Under the pieces are notes generated by a model. The model searched no databases, was not told where the DNA came from, and saw nothing but the letters and a program-made list of their open reading frames with translations. Below, one piece after another: positions 29,515-37,736 of a stretch of DNA of 64,000 nucleotides. The stretch is from Thermoflexus sp. GTDB lineage: Bacteria; Chloroflexota; Anaerolineae; Aggregatilineales; Aggregatilineaceae. Position numbers and translations under genes: made by a program. Within the stretch, counting starts at the first letter, position 1. Each line of letters opens with the position of its first letter. The stretch spans positions 152,100 through 216,099 of the forward strand of contig DYGX01000009.1 of assembly GCA_020724465.1 (NCBI GenBank), read 5' to 3'.

Positions 29515-29629
29515 CGGGCCCTCCTGTTTCCGACATTAATTTCATAGTATTTTAATTTAACTTCCCCCTGCGACGAGATTTACTCATTGTTCTCTAATAT
29601 CCGGTTTCAGGCGGCGTGCCCGACGCGAA

Positions 29630-29649
29630 AGCGGGCGTTTTCGCCCGCT
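29630..29649 (-). terminator. Terminator at the end of the large glycan operon
   Basis: An 8-bp perfect stem (AGCGGGCG / CGCCCGCT) with a 4-base loop lies 38 bases beyond the kinase stop, read on the minus strand. It marks the end of the 16-gene run. Confidence 0.6.
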
Positions 29650-29687
29650 CCGAGATGATGGCTCTGCCGGCGCAGTCGCCCGCAATG

Positions 29688-30983
29688 TCACTGCGCTTTG
29701 AGGTGCTCCAGCGCCAGCTCGAAGAACTCCGGACTGCCGAAGCTGCCGGATTTGAGCACGAGCAGCAGCGGTGGATCGGTCAGCGACAGGCAGGACGGCA
29801 GGCCCGGCTGGATCTCCTTCCAAATGCGCAGGCCGGAGATCCCCAGCCGCTGTGAGACGGCGTTCGAAGTTTCGCCCCCGGCGACCAGCAGACGGTTCAG
29901 CCCGGTCTGCGCGATCACCTGCGCCACGACTTCGGCCAGCGCAGCCGACACCCCGCGCGAGACATCCCTTGGCGACAGCCCGCGGCGCGCGCCCTCGGCC
30001 CGCACAGCGGCGACGCCCGCTTCTGAGTTCGACGTGTGCAGCAGCGCGTCTATGCCGGCGCGCAGCGTCCCCACCACGCGCTCGGTCAGCTCCGCCAGCG
30101 CCGGCGCGCGCCGGTCCGGGTCGAACAGCGCCAGCGGATCCAGCTCGAAAGCCGGAACGCCGCGCGCCTGCAGGTGCTCGATCTGGGCTGCCGTTTGCGG
30201 CATCAGGCTGCCCGCTGCGCACAGCACGCCCAACCCCGCCACCGGCGGCGGCGCGCTGATCGCCTGCGGCGCCGGTCGCACACCCCAGGCCGCCGGAAGT
30301 TCCTCGGCGATCGCGGAGCTTCCGCACAGGACCGTGCAGTCGTGCGCGGCGCGGGCAATGATCGCCAGCGAATTCTGATCGACCACGTCGAGGATGACGT
30401 AATTCCAGCGCGTGCGGGCTGCGTCGATGGCGGCGCGCAGCGCGTCCGGCCCCTGCTCGACGACGGTGTGATCGATCAGGCCAACCGAGCGCCGGGTCTG
30501 CGCCTGCAAGATCTCCACCAGGTTCGAGCGGCGCATGGGGTGAACCGGGTCGTTGCGAAACTCCGAGTCTTCCAGCTTCTTGCCGTGCACGTAATGAATA
30601 CCGTTGATTGTCTGCCGCCCGTTCTTGGGGAAGCCCAGCACCACCACCGCGAAGTCCTGCCCCAGCGCATCGAGCATGGCGTCGAACTCCGCGCCGATGT
30701 TGCCGCGAAAGACCGAGCAGGTCTTGTTGTGAAACTGCGTGCAGCCCGCCGCCTGCAGATCGCGTGTGGCGGCGAAAACCTTCTGGTAGGCGACATCGGG
30801 CGGGTCCAGGCGCGAATTCGTGTCCAGAATCGCGATATCCGGCGCGCCGGCGCCACCCAGGACGTGCGCCAGCGACCCTGGCCCGGCGTAGGCATAGACG
30901 TGCACCAGCAGGCCAGACTTGGCGAACATGATGCCGATGTCGTTCGCGCCGGTGATGTCGTCGGCCACCACGCCCATGATCAT
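29688..30983 (-). CDS. DUF1537 four-carbon acid-sugar kinase family protein
   Basis: 431 residues, ATG at 30983 overlapping the previous stop as ATGA. The family phosphorylates four-carbon acids such as 3-oxo-tetronate, D-threonate or D-erythronate (OtnK, DtnK). N-terminal ADDITGANDIG and C-terminal nucleotide-binding LLVAGGETSNAVSQRL are both intact. In known pathways the partner is an aldolase-fold decarboxylase (OtnC), and precisely such a gene overlaps it upstream. The usual dehydrogenase and isomerase of that pathway are not in the window. Last gene of the large operon. Confidence 0.88.
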   Translation of the reverse strand: MIMGVVADDITGANDIGIMFAKSGLLVHVYAYAGPGSLAHVLGGAGAPDIAILDTNSRLDPPDVAYQKVFAATRDLQAAGCTQFHNKTCSVFRGNIGAEFDAMLDALGQDFAVVVLGFPKNGRQTINGIHYVHGKKLEDSEFRNDPVHPMRRSNLVEILQAQTRRSVGLIDHTVVEQGPDALRAAIDAARTRWNYVILDVVDQNSLAIIARAAHDCTVLCGSSAIAEELPAAWGVRPAPQAISAPPPVAGLGVLCAAGSLMPQTAAQIEHLQARGVPAFELDPLALFDPDRRAPALAELTERVVGTLRAGIDALLHTSNSEAGVAAVRAEGARRGLSPRDVSRGVSAALAEVVAQVIAQTGLNRLLVAGGETSNAVSQRLGISGLRIWKEIQPGLPSCLSLTDPPLLLVLKSGSFGSPEFFELALEHLKAQ

Positions 30984-31642
30984 GAGGACCGCCACCGCCT
31001 GCGCGGCTTGTAGCCCGCGTTCTCCAGAAAATCCGTCACCGTTTCCGGCGGCAGCCCGCGGACGCTCAGCCCGGCGCCCCGCGCCAGCAGCAGCATCCGG
31101 CAGGCGATCTCCAGCGTTTCCAGACCCATGAGCGCCTCGGACAGGCTGGTGTCGTAAACCAGCACACCGTGATTCTCAAGCAGCAGAACGTTGGCCTGGT
31201 CCGCCTGCTGGCGGACGGCTTCGCCCAGCGCCGGGCCGGGATGCCGGTAGGGCACGCGCGCCACGCGCTCCAGGTAGTACATCGCGGAGATGAACCAGTT
31301 GCCCGGCACGTCCAGGTCCGTGCAGGCGACCAGTGTGCTATGCAGCGGCTCTGCGTGCAGGATCACGTTGACGTCCGGACGCACCTGATACACGGCGCGG
31401 TGCATCGGGACTTCCTTCGACGGCTTGCGCCCCGCTTCCAGCGCGGCCCCTGTCTCCACCGAGCACAGCACCAGGTCGTCGGGCGCCAGCTCGCCCAGCC
31501 GCGATCCGCTGGCCGTGATCAGGAAGGTATCCGGCCCGGCGCGGGCGCTCAAGTTCCCGGCGTTGCCCCAGGTCAGGTCGCGCTCCAGCAGCAGGCGCCC
31601 GGCCCGCTGCAAATCGGCGCGCAGCGTGTCTAGATCGGTCAT
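30980..31642 (-). CDS. Class II aldolase/adducin-family protein
   Basis: 220 residues from an ATG at 31642. Zinc aldolase fold like fuculose-1-phosphate aldolase and the decarboxylase OtnC. The catalytic Glu is in SKEVPMHRAVY and the late His ligand in LLLENHGVLVYD. The middle motif, normally His-x-His, reads ILHAEPLHST, so the second ligand position is Glu, with another His three residues later. With the overlapping DUF1537 kinase it resembles the OtnC/OtnK pair, which would yield dihydroxyacetone phosphate and carbon dioxide. Start follows the GH2 stop by 14 bp. Confidence 0.85.
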   Translation of the reverse strand: MTDLDTLRADLQRAGRLLLERDLTWGNAGNLSARAGPDTFLITASGSRLGELAPDDLVLCSVETGAALEAGRKPSKEVPMHRAVYQVRPDVNVILHAEPLHSTLVACTDLDVPGNWFISAMYYLERVARVPYRHPGPALGEAVRQQADQANVLLLENHGVLVYDTSLSEALMGLETLEIACRMLLLARGAGLSVRGLPPETVTDFLENAGYKPRRRWRSS

Positions 31643-31656
31643 CGCACTCCCTCGCC

Positions 31657-34209
31657 TCACTCCGCTTCGATGATCTGCCTAGCGACGTTCCACCCGCTGA
31701 CCGCGATCCGGCGCTCGCCGGGTGGAGCGCCGCACCACATCACCGCAACGGCACGCGACTCGCCGGGCAGCAGGCAGAAGTAGTTGTCGTCAAACTGCGC
31801 GTAGCCGGGGGCGTCCGGCGGGCGCGCGTCTTCCAGCCACACAAACAGCGCCGCCACCGCGCCGGGATTCGACACGGCGATCCGCCACCCGTCCGCCGAC
31901 CGCTCGACGCTAAGCGCCAGCACCGTCTGGGGCGCGTGCAGCGCGGGGGCCAGCGTCGTCTGGCGCGTGAACAGGTAGCGGCGCCGGACCCGTTCCGCGC
32001 CATCGGGATCGTGCAGCGCGAGATCGAGCAAGAACACGTCATCGACCGCGTCCAGCGGGCAGCGCAGCGTGGGGCCGGGCGTGATCGCACCCGGCGCCAG
32101 CGTCAGAGGCTGCGCCAGCGCCGCGTAGACTGTCCCGCGCAGGTTCACCAGCCGGGCGTCCAGCGCGGTCTCGACGGCGCCAGGCGTCGAGTTGGCGCAC
32201 CACAGCTCCGCCTCGAACCCGGCGCGGCCCGCCCAGCTTTGCGTCTCAAAGCGCGCGGCGACCAGCAGCGGGGCATAGGCGCGCGCGACCGCGTAGTAGA
32301 GCGGCTTGGGGCGCCCGTAATAATCGACTGCCGAGGTGCAGGCCGCCATCGGGTACGGCTCGTTGAACTGCCAGGGCAGCGACCCGCTGTTTTGGAACTT
32401 GCGCCGCCGGTTGGCCTCGACCGCGTAGCGCACGCTTTCGGCCTGCAGGTACTGCGTCCCCTGGATCAGCCTGTCCAGCGTCTCGACCTCGCCCAACGAC
32501 GCGCGCCACTGCGCCGCTTTGATCCACCACGCGCCGCGATGAAACCAGACCGGGTTGTCGAGCGTCACCGGCCAGCGATCGCCCGCCGGGACGGTGTGTT
32601 CCAGGGTGATGCGGTTGGCGAGGCCCTCGGCACCGAACTCGCTGTGCAGCAGCGACGTCGCCCGGTTGTAGAGCGTCTGCTGCGCGGTCAGACCCTGGTG
32701 TTCCCAGGGACCGTGCACATCGTGCTGCGCCAGCGGATCGCGCTCGATCTCGGCCAGGCTGTTGGAGAACGCGCGCCCGCTGGGCGAGGTCGGCAGCCAC
32801 ATCCGCTCCGGATCAAGCTCCGCCACCACGTCGCGCAGCGCCGCCAGGACCGGGTGCCGCTCGTCGAGCGGGACGGAGCCGTCGGCCAGCTCGTTGCCGC
32901 CGCCCCAGATCGCCAGCGACGGATGATTGCGCTTGCGCGGCACGATCGCCCGTGCCTCGCGTGCCATCAGCGCCACGAACTCCGGATCATCGGCGGGGAT
33001 GTTGTCCAGCCCGGAACTCGACTGGATGAACTCCTGCCAGACCAGAATCCCCAGCCGGTCACAGCGGTCATAAAACGCCTCTTTCTCGATCAGCCCGCCG
33101 CCCCACACGCGCAGCAGATTGACGTGCGCCCGCCGCGCCAGCCCCAGCAGGTGATCGAGCTTCTCCGTGCGCTCCACTCCGTAGAGCACATCAATCGGGA
33201 CCCAGTTCCAGCCCTTCAGGTAGATCGCCCGCCCGTTGGCCCGCAGCGTGTACGGTCTTGCAGTGCGGTCCGGTGTGTCGTTCGGCACGAACTCCAGCCG
33301 CCGGATGCCGAACGTCACCGCGCGCCCGTCCGATTCGGCGCCGCTGGCCGGATCGACGACCGCCACACGTGCCCGGTAAAGCGGCTGGCTGCCGTGCCCG
33401 TTGGGCCACCACAGCGCCGGATCCTGCAGCGAGAAATGCACGGTGGTGACCGGCTGCGCGGCGTGGAGCCGCTGCTCCGCCAGCACGCGCCCCTCATGCT
33501 CCAGCGCGACGGCGATCTCGGCGGGCAGCGCAGCGTCGAGCGTGACTTGCACCGCGACTTCGGCGCGGCGGAGCGCGTCGTCCGGCGCGGCGCGCACCCA
33601 CACGTCCGCAATGCGCTGCGGCCCGGTGAAATCCAGATGCACGCCGTCCCAGATGCCGGCGTGCACCAGGCGCGGGCAGAAATCCCACCAGTAGGTCATG
33701 CGGCACTTGTGAGTGCGCACCCGGCTGGTCCGCCCGACCTGCGGCTGCTCGTCCGGCGGGGGGTCGAGCGCCACCGCGAGCAGATTGTCCTCGCCATAGC
33801 GCAGCCGCTCGCCGACCTCGAACCCGGCGGGGGTGAACATGCCCCGGTGCGCGCCGAGCGGCTCGCCGTTGAGGAAGACCTGCGCTTCGTAGTCGATGCC
33901 CTCGAAGCACAAAACGGCCCGTCGCCCGCGCAGCGCCTCGGGCACGCTGAACCACTTGCGGTAAACCCACGCACGCTGCGAGACCCACTCGCACGCCAGG
34001 CTGTTGCGCGCCACATACGGATCGGGCAGCTCGCCTGCCTGCCACGCGTCGTGCGCCACGCTGCCGGGGACCATCGCCGGAAGCCAGCCGTGCGTGTCGC
34101 GCGTGTCGGGCCGGTGCGACCCGCGCATCAGCCAGTCGAGGCCGTAGAACGGCTTGCAGAACCAGTCGTTTCCGTTCAGCCAGAGGCGGGTGTGCAAAGG
34201 TTCGGTCAT
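31657..34209 (-). CDS. Glycoside hydrolase family 2, beta-mannosidase type
   Basis: 850 residues, ATG in a four-base overlap with the GH38 stop. Layout: sugar-binding jelly roll (about 1-185), immunoglobulin-like domain, then a TIM barrel with RVWGGGLIEKEAFYD, acid/base Glu in AIWGGGNELADG and nucleophile Glu in LHSEFGAEG. The LRVWGGG and WGGGNE forms are those of beta-mannosidases rather than beta-galactosidases. No signal peptide, so cytoplasmic. It would remove the beta-linked mannose at the core of a mannan or N-glycan-like chain after the alpha-mannosidases. Confidence 0.92.
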   Translation of the reverse strand: MTEPLHTRLWLNGNDWFCKPFYGLDWLMRGSHRPDTRDTHGWLPAMVPGSVAHDAWQAGELPDPYVARNSLACEWVSQRAWVYRKWFSVPEALRGRRAVLCFEGIDYEAQVFLNGEPLGAHRGMFTPAGFEVGERLRYGEDNLLAVALDPPPDEQPQVGRTSRVRTHKCRMTYWWDFCPRLVHAGIWDGVHLDFTGPQRIADVWVRAAPDDALRRAEVAVQVTLDAALPAEIAVALEHEGRVLAEQRLHAAQPVTTVHFSLQDPALWWPNGHGSQPLYRARVAVVDPASGAESDGRAVTFGIRRLEFVPNDTPDRTARPYTLRANGRAIYLKGWNWVPIDVLYGVERTEKLDHLLGLARRAHVNLLRVWGGGLIEKEAFYDRCDRLGILVWQEFIQSSSGLDNIPADDPEFVALMAREARAIVPRKRNHPSLAIWGGGNELADGSVPLDERHPVLAALRDVVAELDPERMWLPTSPSGRAFSNSLAEIERDPLAQHDVHGPWEHQGLTAQQTLYNRATSLLHSEFGAEGLANRITLEHTVPAGDRWPVTLDNPVWFHRGAWWIKAAQWRASLGEVETLDRLIQGTQYLQAESVRYAVEANRRRKFQNSGSLPWQFNEPYPMAACTSAVDYYGRPKPLYYAVARAYAPLLVAARFETQSWAGRAGFEAELWCANSTPGAVETALDARLVNLRGTVYAALAQPLTLAPGAITPGPTLRCPLDAVDDVFLLDLALHDPDGAERVRRRYLFTRQTTLAPALHAPQTVLALSVERSADGWRIAVSNPGAVAALFVWLEDARPPDAPGYAQFDDNYFCLLPGESRAVAVMWCGAPPGERRIAVSGWNVARQIIEAE

Positions 34210-36656
34210 GCCAGGGGTCGATCTTCCAGCTCAAGCAGATCGGTCTCGGTCACAGGCTGCGCGTCGTCGAACGGCACGCGGAACGTCTTGATCTCGCACG
34301 GGCCGAAGGGCGCGGTAATCGTGCGGTTCCACGCCGGCAGCCGGATCGTGGCGTCTGCCGCCGCGCCGGTGGTCTCGTAGGCGCGGACGATCAGCGCGCC
34401 GCCGTCTTCGGCCTGCTTGACCACGCTCACCAGCACGCTTTCCGGCTCGCACATCACGTACCCGGCGCTGGGCGGCAGCGGCCCGTCGTGGAAGGTCGCC
34501 AGCAGCGCAAACGGGCGCTGGTTCAGCTCGGCGGCGCGGCACACCGTGCCCGCCGTCTCCCACCGGCCCGCGTGTGGCAGCAGGGCGTAGGTGAAACGCT
34601 GCTCGCCCTGGTCAATGTAGCGATAGTCGCGGCCCGGCTCCGGCTGGGCGGGGATGTGATGCGCGTAGATCGGGCTGCGCAGCACCGTCAGGCCGATGTC
34701 GCGCACGTTCACGTCGAAGCTGTACTTCCCGTCGTTGAGCAGGCTCAGGCCATAGGTTTTTCCGGTCGCCTGCACCGAGCCGGAGAGGTCCAGCCAGCTC
34801 TGGCCCGGCTCCTCGTCGCCGGTGTTCTCGCGCTCGATGTGCCCGTAGGGGATCTCGTAGACGGCGCGCATGAAGATCTGGTTGACGGCAAAGCGCAGCT
34901 TGAGCAGCTTGTGCTGCTCGCGCCAGTCCACCGTGACGCGCACCTCGACCGGGTCTAGATCGCGGTAGAGCATGAAGTCCTGCGTCAGCGTCGATCGCTC
35001 GTACGTGCTGACGACGCGCAGCACCGCCCGGACCGGCCCGCTCTCCACCAGGCGCACGCTCTGCGGCACGAACTGCCCGACCACGTCCTGGAAGCGAAAG
35101 ACGTTGTGCGACCAAGTGTCGCTCGGGTCGTCGATAACCACCGGGCGCGCGGCCTGCCTCTGGAAGACCTCGACACCCGCTTCCTTATCGTACAGGCTGG
35201 CGATGCAGCCGGTCTCCGGATCGATGATCAGGCGCAGGCGGCGGTTTTCCAGGGTGGTGCTGCTGGCGAGCAGATCGGCGCCGGGGTTGGGTGTCGCGGT
35301 CCCCGGCTGCGACGGCACAATGCGATATGTCCGGTAGCCAAGCGGCGGCAGGTCCGCCACGAAGCACAGGCGCGTCTGCCCGCGCGCCGTCGCCCACGAC
35401 TGGATTTCCTGCACCGCGACACGACGCCCCGCGTCGTCCAGCAGCGCGTAATGCTCCGGCAGGCCGCGCGCCTGCACCTCGACCGCGACACGGCTTGCCC
35501 AGGCGTGCGGGTTGAAGACGACCAGCGGCTTCGCCCCGTCTTCCGGGGGGATATGGATGGCCCAGGCCAGCGATTGCACGGCGTCGTTGTGTGCCCGGTC
35601 CGCGATGGCGAGCGCCTCGCCGTACAGCGCGCGGGCGTCGTCATAGGCGTTCTCCAGGCTGGTGCCGGCCAGGATGTCGTGAAACTGATTGAACAGCACG
35701 CTCTTCCAGGCGCGGGCCAGCGCCTCGCCCGGATACGGCAACCCGGTCACGCGCGCCGCGATGGCCGCGAACTTCTCGGCGGCGATCAGACGGTTCTCCG
35801 CCTCGCGGTTCCAGCGTTTGATGCCCGAATGGGCCGCGTAGCACCCGCTGGCGTGATGCTGAAGCTCGTCACGCACCACCGGGATCGGCAGGTCGCGCGT
35901 CTCGACCGACGCGAAGAACGCGTCCGGATCGCTGAAGATCAGGCGCGGGAAGGCCGGGTCGGCGTTCAGGCGGTGGATGCTGGCGATATTCTCGCGCGTG
36001 GGGCCGCCGCCGTGGTTGCCGACGCCGTAGAAGCACATGCCCTCATCGAAAGGCGCTTTGAGTTCCTCGGCGCAGCGGCGGACGTGATCATCCAGCTCTC
36101 TGCCCCAGCTCAGGTATTCGAACATGACGCGGAACGCCAGCACGCGCGAGCCGTCGGGAGATTCCCACCAGAACAGGCGGTTGGGCAGGCCTTTTTCGTG
36201 GGGCATGGGGCGCAGGAAGACGTAGCGGCGCAGCCCCGCCTTGGCCAGAAGCTGCGGCAGCATGGCGTTGTGCCCGAAGCTATCCGGGTTGAAGCCGGTG
36301 GTCGCCAGCACGCCGAATTTCTCGCGGAAATAGCGCTGCCCGTAGAGCGCCTGGCGCACGAACGACTCGCCGCCGGGGATGTTGCAATCCGGCTCGATCC
36401 ACCACCCGCCGACCACGCGCCAGCGGCCCTCGGCCACCCGCGCCCGGATCTCGGCAAACATGGCGGGGTCGCCGCGCTCGATCCACTCGTAGAACTGGGC
36501 CGAGCTGGCGACAAACACGAAGTCGCCGTCTTCCTGCATGCGGTCCAGCGCCGAGCGGAAGGTCGCCTTGACCTCGTGATACCCTTCCTGCCACGGCCAG
36601 AGCCAGACCGGGTCGATGTGCGCGTGCCCGATCATGTGGAGCGTTTTGTTGTTCAT
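34206..36656 (-). CDS. Glycoside hydrolase family 38, alpha-mannosidase
   Basis: 816 residues from an ATG at 36656 that overlaps the GH43 stop; the frame runs open upstream but inside GH43. Zinc-dependent retaining alpha-mannosidase. N-terminal GHAHIDPVWLWPWQEG gives the first zinc His and Asp, and TGFNPDSFGHNAMLPQ carries the nucleophile Asp. Helical middle domain (ILAGTSLENAYDDA) and long C-terminal beta-domains follow. No signal peptide. It works on alpha-mannosyl groups of imported oligosaccharide. A second GH38 paralogue is at 52718-55264. Confidence 0.94.
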   Translation of the reverse strand: MNNKTLHMIGHAHIDPVWLWPWQEGYHEVKATFRSALDRMQEDGDFVFVASSAQFYEWIERGDPAMFAEIRARVAEGRWRVVGGWWIEPDCNIPGGESFVRQALYGQRYFREKFGVLATTGFNPDSFGHNAMLPQLLAKAGLRRYVFLRPMPHEKGLPNRLFWWESPDGSRVLAFRVMFEYLSWGRELDDHVRRCAEELKAPFDEGMCFYGVGNHGGGPTRENIASIHRLNADPAFPRLIFSDPDAFFASVETRDLPIPVVRDELQHHASGCYAAHSGIKRWNREAENRLIAAEKFAAIAARVTGLPYPGEALARAWKSVLFNQFHDILAGTSLENAYDDARALYGEALAIADRAHNDAVQSLAWAIHIPPEDGAKPLVVFNPHAWASRVAVEVQARGLPEHYALLDDAGRRVAVQEIQSWATARGQTRLCFVADLPPLGYRTYRIVPSQPGTATPNPGADLLASSTTLENRRLRLIIDPETGCIASLYDKEAGVEVFQRQAARPVVIDDPSDTWSHNVFRFQDVVGQFVPQSVRLVESGPVRAVLRVVSTYERSTLTQDFMLYRDLDPVEVRVTVDWREQHKLLKLRFAVNQIFMRAVYEIPYGHIERENTGDEEPGQSWLDLSGSVQATGKTYGLSLLNDGKYSFDVNVRDIGLTVLRSPIYAHHIPAQPEPGRDYRYIDQGEQRFTYALLPHAGRWETAGTVCRAAELNQRPFALLATFHDGPLPPSAGYVMCEPESVLVSVVKQAEDGGALIVRAYETTGAAADATIRLPAWNRTITAPFGPCEIKTFRVPFDDAQPVTETDLLELEDRPLA

Positions 36657-37726
36657 CCGTTCGTGTCTCTTTCCAGAGGGGCGGGCTGGGGGCCGCGCTG
36701 CGCCAGCACGCTCGGCACGCCGTCGTGCCACAGCATACGGCTCAGGAACAGAGCGCGCCCATCGGCAACCCAGCCGTGATAAAACATCCATTCGCTACCA
36801 TCCGCCAGGCGAATCAGGTCTTGCCCGCCTGGGCCGACCACACCCTCGCGGAGATTTGACTTGAGAAGCGGCTCGCGGCCCGGCTTGGTGTACGGGCCAA
36901 GGATGCTGCCGGCGACCGCGTACCCCACCGCGTAACTCGGGCTGGCGTAATCGTTGGCGGAGTAGAACAGGTAATAGCGGCCATCCCGCTTCCACAGCGT
37001 CGGCGCCTCGATCAGGCGGCCTTCCCAGCGTTGGTCGCGCTCCAGAAGCGGCACCGGCTCGCCCAGCAGGCGCAGGCCATCGGGCGCCAGCGGCTGGATG
37101 TAGATCCACGTCTTGCCGCCCAAAGCGTTGCCGTCGTTCTTCCACAACAGGTACGGCGTGCCGTCGTCGTCCACAAACGTCGCCGGGTCAATCGAGCCGC
37201 CCTGCGCCGTCTGGCAGACCAGCGGCGCCTCGCCCACCGGTTCGAACGGCCCCTCGGGCGACGGGCTGACGGCGACCCCGATGCACTGCACGCCCTGGTA
37301 GCGCGCCACGTGATACAGAACAAACTGCTCGCCATCGAAGGTCGTGACCTCTGGCGCCCACGCAAACCCGAACTCCTGAGCAGCCCAGGACGGCAGGCGT
37401 GGCAGCGCGTCCGGCAACATCTCCCAGCGCACCAGGTCGGTCGAGCGCGCCACCTGGATATTGACCCCGCCGGAATTGGTCGCGTAGGCAAAGAAGACGT
37501 CGCCCACGCGCAGCACGTCCGGATCGGGGAAGTCGCGGTTCAGCACCGGGTTGGTGTAGCCTTCCGGCGCGGGCGTGGGGTCGCCTCCGGCTCCGGCAAC
37601 CCGCCCGCTCAGACTTGCGAGCGCAAGCGCGAGCAAGCCGGCAATCGGGAGAAATAGAAGGGTCACCATTCGACCTGGCCTTACAACTTGTCCGGCGTTT
37701 ACTGGCGGCGTCTTGTTTCGTGCCAT
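36653..37726 (-). CDS. Exported glycoside hydrolase family 43-like protein
   Basis: 357 residues. An N-terminal membrane segment (about 20-42) acts as signal or anchor, and a linker rich in Pro precedes a five-bladed propeller. GH43 catalytic positions are visible: DFPDPDVL (base Asp), GGSIDPATFVDDDG (pKa-modulating Asp) and RLIEAPTLWKR (acid Glu). The family cleaves arabinofuranosyl, xylosyl or galactosyl linkages. It is the only clearly exported glycosidase of the operon, so it may trim side chains outside the cell before import. It overlaps the GH38 gene by four bases. Confidence 0.9.
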   Translation of the reverse strand: MARNKTPPVNAGQVVRPGRMVTLLFLPIAGLLALALASLSGRVAGAGGDPTPAPEGYTNPVLNRDFPDPDVLRVGDVFFAYATNSGGVNIQVARSTDLVRWEMLPDALPRLPSWAAQEFGFAWAPEVTTFDGEQFVLYHVARYQGVQCIGVAVSPSPEGPFEPVGEAPLVCQTAQGGSIDPATFVDDDGTPYLLWKNDGNALGGKTWIYIQPLAPDGLRLLGEPVPLLERDQRWEGRLIEAPTLWKRDGRYYLFYSANDYASPSYAVGYAVAGSILGPYTKPGREPLLKSNLREGVVGPGGQDLIRLADGSEWMFYHGWVADGRALFLSRMLWHDGVPSVLAQRGPQPAPLERDTNG

Positions 37727-37736
37727 CGCGTTCTCG

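Noticed and set aside
31936..34380. Very long open frame on the plus strand opposite the GH2 gene
   Set aside because: Arg, Gln and His-rich antisense shadow caused by high GC and third-position bias; no family features, while GH2 on the other strand is complete.
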